From contig NZ_JAJOMB010000025.1 in the NCBI RefSeq assembly GCF_021129305.1, forward strand, positions 92,057-156,056: 64,000 bases of DNA. The letters run 5' to 3'. Position numbers and translations under genes: made by a program. Under the pieces are notes generated by a model that was not told the DNA's origin, did not search any database, and saw only the letters and a program-made list of their open reading frames with translations. Origin of the DNA: Kineosporia babensis (GTDB lineage: Bacteria; Actinomycetota; Actinomycetes; Actinomycetales; Kineosporiaceae). Shown piece by piece: positions 1 through 8,530 of the stretch. Each line of letters starts with the position of its first letter. The first letter of the stretch is position 1.

Positions 1-377
1 ACCTCCCCCAGGTTGCGGGAGGCCAGGGCGTTCAGGAACAGCGTTGCCACGACCCCGCAGTGCGCGGTCAGCCGCCAGCCCGTCATCGGCCGGCCCACCT
101 TGGCGCCGGCCACGTACTGCAGCGAGGCGCCCAGGATCAGCAGGTCGACCAGCAGCGGGAAACCGGCTGCCAGATACGGGCCGAACGTTGGCTCGGCGGC
201 CTTGTACAGGCTCTGGTAGGAAAGAACGGCGCCGATGATGGCGACAGGGACCAGGACGACACGTGCCCAAGCGCTCAGTCGGCGTGCCTGCCGGGCCAGG
301 ACCGCGGGATCAGGAGCATCCGCAGGTCGCTGAGCCGGGTCCAGGTCGGGGCTGGAGGGGGTGACCACGGCGCCCAT
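1..377 (-). CDS. DUF2637-like membrane protein, truncated by window edge
   Basis: This is the N-terminal 125 codons of a minus-strand gene that runs off the left edge. The start is ATG at 377. After a hydrophilic stretch of about 35 residues there are at least three hydrophobic segments (VVLVPVAIIGAVLSY, then FPLLVDLLILGASL, then VVATLFLNALA). The pattern of a first helix, a 'YxxF..PLLVDLLI' segment and then 'GWRLTAH.GV.ATL.LN' matches the DUF2637 membrane proteins that are common in actinomycete plasmids and integrative elements. There they sit near replication and transfer genes and are often annotated as excisionase-associated or spd-like. The exact function is unknown. It suggests that an integrated element lies to the left. 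Confidence 0.6.
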   Translation of the reverse strand, partial: MGAVVTPSSPDLDPAQRPADAPDPAVLARQARRLSAWARVVLVPVAIIGAVLSYQSLYKAAEPTFGPYLAAGFPLLVDLLILGASLQYVAGAKVGRPMTGWRLTAHCGVVATLFLNALASRNLGE

Positions 378-518
378 GCTGTCGTCCGGATATGTCCGCT
401 GTCATCTTCCGAGGCCCGGCCGCTACCAGATGACGCCAGACATTGACGCACGGTTCACGAAGACGCCCCTCGCCACCCCACGTGACAGGACGTGCCAGGT
501 TTTTCTGTCACCCGCCCC

Positions 519-920
519 TCACGCAAGGTCCGCGCCGAAGCCGCCGCCATCGTCCTCTGCTACTGCTTTCTGGCACTCCTGACCGGTGTCGAAGTGCCGG
601 TCCAGGTACTGCTCCGCCGCCAGATCGCTCAAGCGCACCAGGGAGAAGATCTCGGCGCCGTCCGCGGGCTCGTCGAACAGCCGGTACGACTGGGCCAGGC
701 CGAGGTAGGTGTCGGGATGCTCGGTGATCGTGGCCGCGTACTCACGGGCCTCGGCCTGCGCCCGTTCGATCGCGTCGTCCGCCGAGAGTGCCCGCCACAA
801 AGTGATCCGCTCCTCGTACGCCCGGGCATCGCAAGAAGCCTCGGAAGCGGGCGGCCAGCCGGACTGAAAGACACACCGGACCGCGTACCAGGCCCGCTCC
901 CGCGGTGCATCGTCCGTCAC
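519..920 (-). CDS. DUF4288-like protein
   Basis: A soluble protein of about 133 aa. I chose the GTG at 920 because the recognisable family pattern begins just after it: a 'WYAVRCVF' strand, then 'YEERITLWRA..ADDAIERA.AEA.EYA' and 'YLGLAQSYRLFD', ending 'LDRHFDTG'. This looks like the DUF4288 family, small alpha/beta proteins of unknown role found widely in actinomycetes and sometimes near toxin or immunity genes. The open frame extends 23 codons further upstream but that part has low coding character. There is no membrane segment or signal peptide. It faces away from the coiled-coil gene to its right. Function is not known. Confidence 0.55.
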   Translation of the reverse strand: MTDDAPRERAWYAVRCVFQSGWPPASEASCDARAYEERITLWRALSADDAIERAQAEAREYAATITEHPDTYLGLAQSYRLFDEPADGAEIFSLVRLSDLAAEQYLDRHFDTGQECQKAVAEDDGGGFGADLA

Positions 921-1052
921 CGGCCCAGCATCACACCTTCGAACCAGGGACGGTGCCCGCACCTGCGCTTCAAAGGTCGCCCTGGGCACCGGGCCGGGTC
1001 AGGACAGACAGGGGTGGGCGGCACGCCTGGCCGGATACGCCAGACTGCCGGG

Positions 1053-2111
1053 GTGAGCACGAAAAGCCCTGAACCCGACGCCGCTGAGTCCACGATCGAC
1101 CTCACCGCCACCAGCACTGACAACGCTGAGGCGGCCGAGCCGCTGCGGGCCGCCAAGAAAGACGCAGAACCCACGTGCGGCCTGGACGGTTGTGACGAGC
1201 CGCTGCCGCCACGCCCACGCGACGAACTCGGCCGGCCCAAGGGCGGACGCCGGGCCCGGTACTGCTCAAAAGCACACGCGGACGCAGCGTCCCGTCAGCG
1301 CCGGGCCAACGACCTGGCCGCCGTCGCCGACCCCCTGGCCCTGGCCCGGGAGGCCACCGCTGGCGTCCTGCCCGTGGCCCGCCAGCTCAGCGACCAGCTG
1401 AACGCGCTGATGACCCGCTTCGAGCAGGCCGAGACCGGAGCCCTGGCCCGGGTCCAGGCCGCCGAGGCCGAGGCCGGCGAAGCCCACGCCGAAGCAGCCC
1501 GGGCAGCCGAGGGAGAACAGCAGGCCGAGCAGGCCCGCCGCGAAGCACTCGCCGAGGCCCGCAAGAACAAAGAAGCCAAGGACCAGGCCCTCAAACGTGC
1601 CGAGCAGGCCCACACCGAGACCGAGCGCATCCGCGACGAGGCCTGGAAACAGGTCGCTGACCACGAACGCGCCCGCGGCCAGGCCGAAGCCGAACTCGGC
1701 ACGCTCCGCGAAGCCCTGGAACGACTGCGCCGCGAACACGCCGAACTCCTCGACACCGCCCAGGACCAGCGCACCCGGATCACCCAGCTCGACCTGCAAC
1801 TGGCCACCACCACCCTTGAGCTGCGCCAGGCCGGCGAGCGCACCGCCGACCTGAATACCCGCCTGGCCCACGACGAGCAACGTCACCACGACACCGTGAC
1901 CCAGCTGCAGGCCCGCCACGACGAACAGATCCAGCAACTACAGCAGGCCCGGGAAACAGCACTCGCCGAAGTGCGCGCCCTCAAGCTGAACACCCAGGAC
2001 AAGCCACCCGCACCCCTGGCACCCCGTACCCCCAAACCCGCGCGCCGACGTCCCCGGGTAGCCGGCAACCGTCAGCCCGACCGGACACGTCCGCAATCAC
2101 CGGAGTCCTGA
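1053..2111 (+). CDS. Coiled-coil protein with N-terminal Cys-rich segment, KfrA-like
   Basis: About 352 aa from GTG 1053. The open frame runs upstream to 492, but that part is antisense to the DUF4288 gene and low in coding character. Residues 45-85 hold a possible metal-binding segment (CGLDGCDEPLPP ... ARYCSKAHADAASRQRR: C-x4-C ... C-x3-H). From about residue 105 to 325 the protein is an almost uninterrupted Ala/Glu/Arg/Gln-rich coiled coil. A Pro/Arg-rich tail follows. The layout of a short N-terminal DNA- or metal-binding part plus a long alpha-helical rod resembles KfrA-type plasmid maintenance proteins. This fits the DUF2637 gene nearby, but the assignment rests on architecture only. 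Confidence 0.6.
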   Translation: MSTKSPEPDAAESTIDLTATSTDNAEAAEPLRAAKKDAEPTCGLDGCDEPLPPRPRDELGRPKGGRRARYCSKAHADAASRQRRANDLAAVADPLALAREATAGVLPVARQLSDQLNALMTRFEQAETGALARVQAAEAEAGEAHAEAARAAEGEQQAEQARREALAEARKNKEAKDQALKRAEQAHTETERIRDEAWKQVADHERARGQAEAELGTLREALERLRREHAELLDTAQDQRTRITQLDLQLATTTLELRQAGERTADLNTRLAHDEQRHHDTVTQLQARHDEQIQQLQQARETALAEVRALKLNTQDKPPAPLAPRTPKPARRRPRVAGNRQPDRTRPQSPES

Positions 2112-2175
2112 AGCTGCCGGCGCAGGCCAGGAAATCCAGGTGCCCGGAATGAGCGATCTGCACTAGCGTCACCAG

Positions 2176-3192
2176 GTGCGCCGAACCGCTGAAGCAGAAG
2201 ACCTTTCCGCCATCGTCCAGCAAGCTCTCGGCGCGGAGGTCACCATCACCTCCGTGGACCGATTGCGCGGCGGCACCAAGAAGGGCGTCTACCGGGTCCA
2301 CCTCCAAGCGCCGGCGGCCCCAAACAGACAAGCCCCCGCGTCCGTCATCGTGTACAGCTGGGCAGCCGACGAGAACTACTGGGAAGACCCCACCGCCCAC
2401 ACCCCAGCACACGACCCCCACGACGTCTTCGCCCCCGCCACCGGCATGCAGCGCTACCTCGACGCCCAGCACACCCTGGAGCAGATCGGAGCCCGCGCCG
2501 CCCACATCTACCTGACCGACGCCACCCAGAACGTGGCCGTGGTCGAGGACCTGACCGGCGGGACACTCGAAACCCTCTACGCCACAGACCCCGCCACCGC
2601 AGACACAGCCACCCGCGACCTGGCCAAGATCCTGCAGCGTCTGCGCAAGCACCACTCACCGACGTACGGAACCCTGGAACAGTTCCGCTCCGGCATCACC
2701 CCACACGGCACGTCCTGCGAACAACTCGTCCTGGACCGCGCGCTCGCCGACCTGGACGAATCCGCCCGACGGGAGCCCCGCATCGCCGCCGTCCGCGAAG
2801 AACTCGCCGGGAAACTGAAAGAGCTCAGGGCCGCGGTCAGCCCCCGCGCCGAGTACTGCCTGATCCACGGCGAACTCGGCCCCGACCACGTCCTGGTCAG
2901 CGCCAACGCCGAGGCGGTCCTGATCGACGTGGAAGGCATGCTGTTCTTCGACGTGGAATGGGAGCACGTGTTCCTGGAGATCCGCTTCAACGAGCGCTAC
3001 CCCCTCCTGCGCGAACTCGCCGGCGCGAACGACCTGGACGAGAACCGCCTGCGCCTGTACCGGCTGGCCATGCGCCTGTCCCTGGTCGCCGGACCCCTGC
3101 GCCTGCTGGACGGCGACTTCCCCCACCGCGAAGGCATGCAGAACATCGCCGAATGGAACACCCAAGCCGCCCTCGCCCTCCTGAACGCCTGA
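2176..3192 (+). CDS. Aminoglycoside phosphotransferase-fold protein
   Basis: 338 aa, GTG start. The C-terminal half carries a kinase-like catalytic motif (IHGELGPDHVLV, near residues 232-245), then 'LIDVEG' as the metal-binding DxE-like motif. Together these are the hallmarks of the APH/choline kinase fold. The usual HxDxxxxN loop is altered: the aspartate is glutamate and the asparagine is histidine. Activity or specificity may therefore differ from true antibiotic kinases. The N-terminal lobe has 'LRGGTKKGVYRV', a plausible nucleotide-binding glycine loop. The gene is followed after 2 nt by a methyltransferase, so the two are probably co-transcribed. The substrate cannot be read from the sequence. 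Confidence 0.7.
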   Translation: MRRTAEAEDLSAIVQQALGAEVTITSVDRLRGGTKKGVYRVHLQAPAAPNRQAPASVIVYSWAADENYWEDPTAHTPAHDPHDVFAPATGMQRYLDAQHTLEQIGARAAHIYLTDATQNVAVVEDLTGGTLETLYATDPATADTATRDLAKILQRLRKHHSPTYGTLEQFRSGITPHGTSCEQLVLDRALADLDESARREPRIAAVREELAGKLKELRAAVSPRAEYCLIHGELGPDHVLVSANAEAVLIDVEGMLFFDVEWEHVFLEIRFNERYPLLRELAGANDLDENRLRLYRLAMRLSLVAGPLRLLDGDFPHREGMQNIAEWNTQAALALLNA

Positions 3193-3194
3193 GC

Positions 3195-3950
3195 ATGCGT
3201 ACCTACGACGACCTGGTCACCGAAGCCGGCCAAGCCGACGTCACTGGCTGGGACTTCTCCTGGCTGAACGGCCGCGCCACCGAAGAACGCCCGCCCTGGG
3301 GGTACACCCGCCAACTCGCCCAGCGGCTGCCCCAAGCCGAGCACGCCGTCGACCTGGACACCGGCGGCGGGGAAGTCCTCGCCGGGATGCCGCGCCTGGC
3401 CCAGCAGATGAGCGCCACCGAAGCCTGGCCGCCCAACGCCGCCAAAGCCCGCACCCTGCTGCAACCCCGCGGCGTGAACCTCGTCGAATGCACCACCGAC
3501 CGCATGCCCTTCGCCGACGCCACCTTCGACCTCGTCACCAGCCGCCACCCGATCACCCCGCACTGGCACGAGATCGCCCGTATCCTGCGCGACGGCGGCA
3601 CCTACTTCGCCCAGCACGTCGGCCCCGCCTCAGCTTTCGAACTCATCGAGCACTTCCTCGGCCCCCTCTCCAGCGCCCGGCACGCCAGAGACCCAGAACA
3701 AGAAGCAAAGGACGCTCAAAAGGCCGGCTTCGAGATCACCGAAGTACGCACCGCCCGCTGCCGGATGGAATTTCACGACATCGGCGCCGTGGTCTGGACC
3801 CTACGACGCTGCCCATGGTGGGTCCCCGACTTCGACGTCGAACGCTACGACCAGCACTTGCGCACCCTCGACGAAAAACTCCGCACCGGCGAACCGTTCG
3901 TGGCCCACTCCACCCGTACCCTGATCGAAGCCCGCCGCCGCGCTCGCTGA
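3195..3950 (+). CDS. Class I SAM-dependent methyltransferase
   Basis: 251 aa from ATG 3195, two bases after the phosphotransferase stop, so translation is probably coupled. Motif I of a class I methyltransferase is visible as 'AVDLDTGGGEVL' (about residues 51-62). It is followed by 'MSATEAWPPNAAKAR' at the motif II acidic position and 'MPFADATFDLVTSRHPI' at motif IV. The C-terminus (TLRRCPWWVPDFDVERYD) is typical of small actinomycete methyltransferases of the Methyltransf_11 type. The frame also reads open upstream of 3195, but that stretch overlaps the phosphotransferase coding sequence. The substrate is unknown. Pairing with an APH-fold protein hints at small-molecule modification. Confidence 0.8.
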   Translation: MRTYDDLVTEAGQADVTGWDFSWLNGRATEERPPWGYTRQLAQRLPQAEHAVDLDTGGGEVLAGMPRLAQQMSATEAWPPNAAKARTLLQPRGVNLVECTTDRMPFADATFDLVTSRHPITPHWHEIARILRDGGTYFAQHVGPASAFELIEHFLGPLSSARHARDPEQEAKDAQKAGFEITEVRTARCRMEFHDIGAVVWTLRRCPWWVPDFDVERYDQHLRTLDEKLRTGEPFVAHSTRTLIEARRRAR

Positions 3951-3959
3951 ACCAGCGCC

Positions 3960-4580
3960 TCAGACCGGGGGACCTTCGAACAGCGGCATAAGCAGCGGCT
4001 GCCACAGCACACTCAGCACGACGGTAGCCCCCGCCCAGACGATGGCAGGAGTGAGCGCCCGCACCCGCCAGGACAGTCGCCGGCAGGCCAGACCCATCAC
4101 CACCATCGTGAGGCCGAGCAACCCGACCGGAACGAACACCGCCCAGACCTGAGTATCCTCCGGCCAGCACCCCTCGTACCGGCAGTCAGCAACCCGGGTG
4201 ATCAACGAGGAGATCCGCGAACCCAGGTACCCGCTGACCGCCCCGGCAATCCCGCCGAAGACCTGCCCGACACCACCTCACACCGCGCGCGACTGCGCAC
4301 GCTCCACAGGCAGACCCGCGCACAGCACCACCGCCGCGAAGATGACCACCGCATGCAGGGCAATACCCAGCGGCGAACCGGACACCGCAGCAGCGGAGAC
4401 CTCCCCGCCGGTGTCGAAGGGCAGAACCACCGGATCCACGAACGCCAGATACCCCTGCGACCCACCCCACACCAGCATCGCCAGCGTCAGAACACCCCAG
4501 CCCAGAACCATGGCAAGACCGGTACCGCGCAACATGTGCTGCTCGCGGCGTTCGTCAGGGGACAGCTGCACTCGGAACAC
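3960..4580 (-). pseudogene. Small membrane protein gene interrupted by in-frame TGA
   Basis: Two adjacent minus-strand frames, 4580-4278 and 4277-3960, lie in the same reading frame and are separated only by a TGA at 4280-4278. The upstream part has two hydrophobic helices (LAMVLGWGVLTLAMLVWGG and LGIALHAVVIFAAVVLCAGL). The downstream part continues with GQVFGGIAGAVSGYLGSRI and then three more hydrophobic stretches. Read through, it is one membrane protein of about 206 residues, and the TGA sits where a Trp (TGG) codon would fit. It could be a recent nonsense mutation, a sequencing error, or two separate small proteins; I favour a broken gene. I do not recognise the family. Confidence 0.55.
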
Positions 4581-4610
4581 AGCGGAAAACTACAGCCCCT
4601 GACGAACAGG

Positions 4611-4970
4611 TCAGTGACCGACCGCAAGGTCGAACTCGTTGCCCTCCGGATCCTGCAGGCACACCCAGTGAATGCCGTACTCCCGGTGCTCAGACACCTG
4701 CGTGGCCCCGAGCGCCAGGATCCGCTCCAGCTCCTTCTGCCAGTCCGAACCCTCGGACAGACCCAGATCCAGGTGCAGACGATTCTTGGACTGCTTACCC
4801 TCCGGAACCGCGAGCAACATCAACGACGTCTCACCCGGACCACCCGGCAAGGTGGCGACGAACTGGTTGGCGCCGTCCCCGACCGGACGATCCAGCACCG
4901 CCGACCAGAACCCGGCCAGCTTCTGCGCATCCGAACAGTCGATGACCACCTGAGCAATGTTGACCGACAT
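4611..4970 (-). CDS. VOC family (glyoxalase/bleomycin-resistance-like) protein
   Basis: 119 aa. The N-terminus 'VNIAQVVIDCSDAQKLAGFWSAVLDRPV' and the C-terminus 'WVCLQDPEGNEFDLAVG' are the two signatures of the vicinal-oxygen-chelate fold. 'RLHLDLGL' in the middle supplies a typical metal-ligand histidine strand. A single-domain protein of this size usually dimerises. Members act as glyoxalases, dioxygenases or antibiotic-binding proteins, and the substrate cannot be told here. It lies downstream of the MerR gene on the same strand, 66 nt away, so it may belong to that regulator's output. Confidence 0.85.
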   Translation of the reverse strand: MSVNIAQVVIDCSDAQKLAGFWSAVLDRPVGDGANQFVATLPGGPGETSLMLLAVPEGKQSKNRLHLDLGLSEGSDWQKELERILALGATQVSEHREYGIHWVCLQDPEGNEFDLAVGH

Positions 4971-5036
4971 GACGAAACTCCCTCAGTAGAAACCGAACCC
5001 ACCCGCAGAAAGCGGAACGGGGCAGACCTGCACTAC

Positions 5037-5870
5037 TCAGCCCGGAACATGGGTGATGGGCCAGCAGACCTCGGTCCGCAACGCCGACGGATCCTGCGTG
5101 TCCGCCGGACTGATCAGATAGTTCTCCCGGATCGGCCCCTCGGCCGCGATCCCTAGATCATGCACGTGCTCACCCAGGGCTCCGTACGTCCGGTCGATAT
5201 CGGCATACGGCCCGTGATGCACCGCAATCGCATACGGCTGCGCATCCAGCACCTGGGTGCGCACATCCCCAAGCCCAGCCCCCTGCGCCCGATCAGCAGA
5301 ATCAACCGGCAGCAACGCCGTCACCGAACGCCCCTGCCCACTGAACCACGCACCCGAGTACAACGCGCCACCCGCACCCGAGGGCCACGTCTCCCATTGC
5401 CGGGCCGCCACGAACAACCGCGGAAACACCCCCTGACACCACCGCGCAATCTCCTCCTGCGAGACCTCATCGGTGAACGACAGCACGCTCTCACTCTCAC
5501 CCGGCCGATACGACACACTCAGCCCCGCACCGTCGTCCGCCAGCATCGAACGCAATGACCCCACCGCCGTCGCCGTCTCGATCAGCTCCTGCTGCAACCG
5601 CTCCAGATGCAACCCGATCACCGCGTTGCGCTCGCTGCCCTCGGGCGCGGCCAGCACCTCGCGGATCTGCGGCACCGGCATCCGCACGTCCCGCAGCCGC
5701 CGGATCAGCTGGGCCTGCGGTACCTGCCCGGGCGTGTAGTAGCGGTACCCGGTGGCAGCATCGATCACGGCCGGAACCAGCAGATCCACATCGTGGTAGT
5801 GACGCAGCGTCTTGGCCGTCAGGTGCGTCAGCCGGGAGAACTCCCCGACCAGGAACAAGGTCTCGGACAC
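5037..5870 (-). CDS. MerR-family transcriptional regulator with effector-binding domain
   Basis: 277 aa. Residues 5-75 form the winged-helix MerR DNA-binding domain (VGEFSRLTHLTAKTLRHYHD, then DAATGYRYYTPGQ). A coiled dimerisation helix follows around residues 85-125. The C-terminal 150 residues look like a GyrI/SOUL-type small-molecule effector domain ('YAIAVHHGPYADIDRTYGALGEHV' and a final '..TEVCWPITHV'). MerR proteins of this architecture sense amphiphilic or cationic compounds and twist an over-spaced promoter. A palindrome immediately upstream is a likely autoregulatory operator. The flanking VOC and LysE-type exporter genes are plausible targets. Confidence 0.88.
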   Translation of the reverse strand: MSETLFLVGEFSRLTHLTAKTLRHYHDVDLLVPAVIDAATGYRYYTPGQVPQAQLIRRLRDVRMPVPQIREVLAAPEGSERNAVIGLHLERLQQELIETATAVGSLRSMLADDGAGLSVSYRPGESESVLSFTDEVSQEEIARWCQGVFPRLFVAARQWETWPSGAGGALYSGAWFSGQGRSVTALLPVDSADRAQGAGLGDVRTQVLDAQPYAIAVHHGPYADIDRTYGALGEHVHDLGIAAEGPIRENYLISPADTQDPSALRTEVCWPITHVPG

Positions 5871-5885
5871 GGATCCAGAATGAGG

Positions 5886-5902
5886 CTTCCCCTAGGGGGA
5901 AG
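5886..5902. promoter_or_regulatory. Probable MerR operator upstream of the MerR gene
   Basis: The sequence CTTCCCCTAGGGGGAAG is a near-perfect inverted repeat ending about 16 bp before the start codon of the MerR gene. CCTTCCCCTAGGGGAAGG-like palindromes are the classic form of MerR-family operators lying between promoter elements. I infer autoregulation; no binding data exist here. Confidence 0.55.
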
Positions 5903-5932
5903 GTCCAGCCGACACCACACCCGCCCCTCAGC

Positions 5933-6583
5933 TCAGTGCTGCCGGACCGCCAGATCCACCCCGAACCCGATCAGCACCACACCCGTCACCCCGTCCAGCG
6001 AGCGCTGCGCCGTACGCCGCCGGACCCGCAAACGCCGCAGCACCGCACCGATCCGCTCCACCCCCAGAATCAGCGCGGTGAACCACACCATGCCCTCGAT
6101 GTCGTGCACCAGGGCCAGCAGCACACCCATCAGCAGGTGACTCGTGCCCTCGGGGATGAACTGCGGAATCATCGCCATGTAGAAAACCCCGATCTTCGGG
6201 TTCAGCAGGTTCGTCGTCATCCCGCGCCGGTACGACACCAGCAACCGCGGCCGCCCCTCAACCGCCGCACCGAGCTCGACCGACGCGCTCCGGCGCCACA
6301 GCGAGCGCAACAACCCGAACCCCATCCACACCAAGTAGCCCGCGCCGGCGAACCGCAGCACGGTGTACGCCGTCTCCGAGGCCGTCAGCAGCGCAGTAGC
6401 CCCCGCAGCAGCGGCAACACCCCAGATCAGCGCGCCGGTGTTGATCCCCAGGGCAGTAGCGAACGCGTGCGCCCGACCGTGGGCGGCGGCACTGCGCAGC
6501 ACCAGAGCGGTATCCAGGCCAGGCATGATCGTCAGGAGCCCGGCGACCAGCGCGAACGAGGCCAGAGCCGAGAGTATGTCCAC
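5933..6583 (-). CDS. LysE/RhtB-family exporter
   Basis: 216 aa, hydrophobic throughout with about six transmembrane segments. The N-terminal 'LLTIMPGLDTALVLRSAAAHGRAHAFATALGINTG' is the family signature (the PGP-like helix followed by GxxxGxxxALG). 'GMTTNLLNPKIGVFYMAMIPQF' is the second conserved motif (NPK). These proteins export amino acids such as lysine, threonine or homoserine lactone by proton antiport in the plasma membrane. It lies upstream of the MerR gene on the same strand, with 62 nt between them that contain the palindrome. Specificity is not predictable. Confidence 0.88.
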   Translation of the reverse strand: MDILSALASFALVAGLLTIMPGLDTALVLRSAAAHGRAHAFATALGINTGALIWGVAAAAGATALLTASETAYTVLRFAGAGYLVWMGFGLLRSLWRRSASVELGAAVEGRPRLLVSYRRGMTTNLLNPKIGVFYMAMIPQFIPEGTSHLLMGVLLALVHDIEGMVWFTALILGVERIGAVLRRLRVRRRTAQRSLDGVTGVVLIGFGVDLAVRQH

Positions 6584-6609
6584 AGTCCAGGATCCTCCCC
6601 GGATCGGAG

Positions 6610-7338
6610 TCAGGCGGTGACCAGCCCCAGCACCATGCCCAGAATGGCAGTGTTGTAGACGAACGCCAGCAGGGTGTGGCAGAGCACGACACCCCGCATA
6701 CGGGTGGTCTGGACGCTGACGTCGGACGTGGAGAAGGCAATGCCGACGGTGAACGCGAAATAGGCGTAGTCCAGGAGCGTCACCGGCCCCCGACCAGGGA
6801 AGTCCAGGTGCCGCTCGTCCTGCACCGTCTCCAGATTCATCCGGGCGTAGCGCTCGGTGTACACCAGCTGCAGCATCAGCCAGGCCACGACGACCATGAT
6901 CATGCTCATCCAGCGCAACGCGGAGCCGTCCTCGTCGGCGCTGTGGCGCGACACCAGGATGTTCATCCCGCTGTCCAGCACGATGATGGACGTACCCACC
7001 AGGATCAGCCGGTTGAGCCGGCGCCCGGCGAACCGGGTGTGCCAGCGTGAGTCACCCTTGTACGACTTACGGATACGCCAGACCCGCAGGAGCGACCACA
7101 GCAGACCTACCACGACCCAGACACCACCGAAGACAATGGTGAAGGCCGTGCTGGCGGTCAGCTCGCCGTCCCGCGAGCCCTCACCGCTCAGGGCGACCGA
7201 GATCAGGGCCGGCCCGGTCGCCAGAAGGAAGAGGTAGTCCAGAATCCGGCTGTACCAAGGAGCCCGGGCGGGAGTCAGCCGCCCACCCTCTTCATCTCCG
7301 ACTTCGCCGACCGCAGAACCCACAGATCCCTGAACCAC
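6610..7338 (-). CDS. DUF1345 family membrane protein
   Basis: About 242 aa from a GTG at 7338; GTG 7323 is an equally possible start. A longer open frame reaches 7419 but would begin inside a repeated element, so I reject that start. Hydrophobic segments include YLFLLATGPALISVAL, FGGVWVVVGLLWSLL, SMIMVVVAWLMLQLVYTERYA and a C-terminal pair. 'YTERYARMNL..' followed by 'DYAYFAFTVGIAFSTSDV' is the conserved core of DUF1345. These inner-membrane proteins have unknown function. It probably follows the epimerase gene in a minus-strand array. Confidence 0.8.
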   Translation of the reverse strand: MVQGSVGSAVGEVGDEEGGRLTPARAPWYSRILDYLFLLATGPALISVALSGEGSRDGELTASTAFTIVFGGVWVVVGLLWSLLRVWRIRKSYKGDSRWHTRFAGRRLNRLILVGTSIIVLDSGMNILVSRHSADEDGSALRWMSMIMVVVAWLMLQLVYTERYARMNLETVQDERHLDFPGRGPVTLLDYAYFAFTVGIAFSTSDVSVQTTRMRGVVLCHTLLAFVYNTAILGMVLGLVTA

Positions 7339-7404
7339 GCCGTTTCCCAACCTTTTGCACCGCTGATGGGGTTGAGAATATCCGTTGATCGCCAACCGAA
7401 ACCT

Positions 7405-7419
7405 AAGGCCTGTTATCAA
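7405..7419 (-). repeat. Copy 1 of the AAGGCCTGTTATC repeat
   Basis: AAGGCCTGTTATCAA on the plus strand (TTGATAACAGGCCTT on the minus strand), between the epimerase stop and the DUF1345 start, about 67 nt before the latter. The flank carries ATATTCTCAA on the minus strand, also seen beside copy 2. Four copies occur in the window, all in the same orientation. Confidence 0.6.
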
Positions 7420-7458
7420 ACAAAGGACGTGGGGCGTCCGTTGGTAGGCACTGTTGCC

Positions 7459-8436
7459 TTAGCCGGTGTAGACGCCCGTCGGCTCCGAATGATAACCCTT
7501 CCAGCCGACATTCAGGGCCAGCTCGCTGCGCCATTCACCGGTAGCCAGGGCCCGGTCCGCAACCGCGGCGAACGTGTGAGCCGGCTTCCAGCCCAGGTCA
7601 GCCTGCGCCTTGGCACTGTCGTAGACCCGGTCCAGAACCGGAAACATGATCCAGCCCGCTTCGTCGTAGCGCGCCATCAGTTCAGGAAAGAGCGTACGGA
7701 CGACGGTGGGCGCGTCGAGCGCGAGCTGTGCAGCTTGGTCACGGGTGAACGGGGTGGGCGCGCTGATCACGTAACGCCCGAAGCCCAGCGCCGGCGCCTT
7801 CTCCGCCGCCAGGAGGTGGGCCTCCACGACGTCCATCAATTCCACTCGGCGGTAGAGGAATTCGTTCACCTTGAGATTCGTGTCCGCGAACGACGTCCGG
7901 ATGTCATCCCGATCGTCCGCCTCCGGGAAGAACCGCGACGTCTTCAGCACCACCACAGGCAGCCCACGATCTCGCGCCGCCAGCTCACACAGGTCCTCCG
8001 CCGCGACTTTCGTGGCACCGTAGATGTTGCGCACCTGGGGTACGACGCCCTCATCGATCCAGGCCACCGGCTCACCGACGGCCGGAGTCATCGCTCGCCC
8101 GAAGGTACTGGTGCTACTGGTGAAGACCACACTGCGGACCCCCGCCGCAGCCGCCGCTTCCAGAACATTCAGCGTCCCGGACACATTCACGTCGATGAAA
8201 TCCTGCTGACTGTGCGAACCGACGTGCGGCTTGTGCAAAGTCGCTGCGTGCAGCACAAACTCCACGCCGGACACCGCCGAGCGCACCACCTCAGCGTCAG
8301 CGACCGAGCCGACCACCGTGGTGAACGGCCCCGGCAGCACATCAAACCCGACAACCTCATGCCCCCGAGCCCGCAGAGTGCGCACCTGCGCTTCCCCCAG
8401 ATGCCCCGACGATCCAGTGACCAGATACCGGCTCAT
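7459..8436 (-). CDS. NAD(P)-dependent epimerase/dehydratase (extended SDR)
   Basis: 325 aa with a complete extended-SDR layout. It has the N-terminal Rossmann dinucleotide motif 'LVTGSSGHLG' (residues 5-14), 'VLHAAT' after strand 4, 'FTSSTSTFG' as the catalytic Ser/Thr region and 'YGATK' as the YxxxK catalytic pair. The family converts nucleotide-sugars or reduces carbonyl substrates with NAD(P)H. The C-terminal 'LGWKPAHTF' is typical of UDP-galactose-epimerase-like proteins. It lies within a minus-strand run with the quinone reductase upstream and the DUF1345 gene downstream. Repeat copies sit on both sides of it. The substrate is unknown. Confidence 0.88.
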   Translation of the reverse strand: MSRYLVTGSSGHLGEAQVRTLRARGHEVVGFDVLPGPFTTVVGSVADAEVVRSAVSGVEFVLHAATLHKPHVGSHSQQDFIDVNVSGTLNVLEAAAAAGVRSVVFTSSTSTFGRAMTPAVGEPVAWIDEGVVPQVRNIYGATKVAAEDLCELAARDRGLPVVVLKTSRFFPEADDRDDIRTSFADTNLKVNEFLYRRVELMDVVEAHLLAAEKAPALGFGRYVISAPTPFTRDQAAQLALDAPTVVRTLFPELMARYDEAGWIMFPVLDRVYDSAKAQADLGWKPAHTFAAVADRALATGEWRSELALNVGWKGYHSEPTGVYTG

Positions 8437-8530
8437 GCAACCCTCTCCAGAAGCGAACCCAACCCCCGGCCCAGAAAGTAGCCTTCCCTGTCCTGTGAAT
8501 GCTTGAGAATATTGCGTTCAAGAAAATGTA

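Noticed and set aside
492..1052. Upstream extension of the coiled-coil protein frame
   Set aside because: This part is antisense to the DUF4288 gene and has no recognisable protein pattern. The GTG at 1053 starts a more typical sequence.
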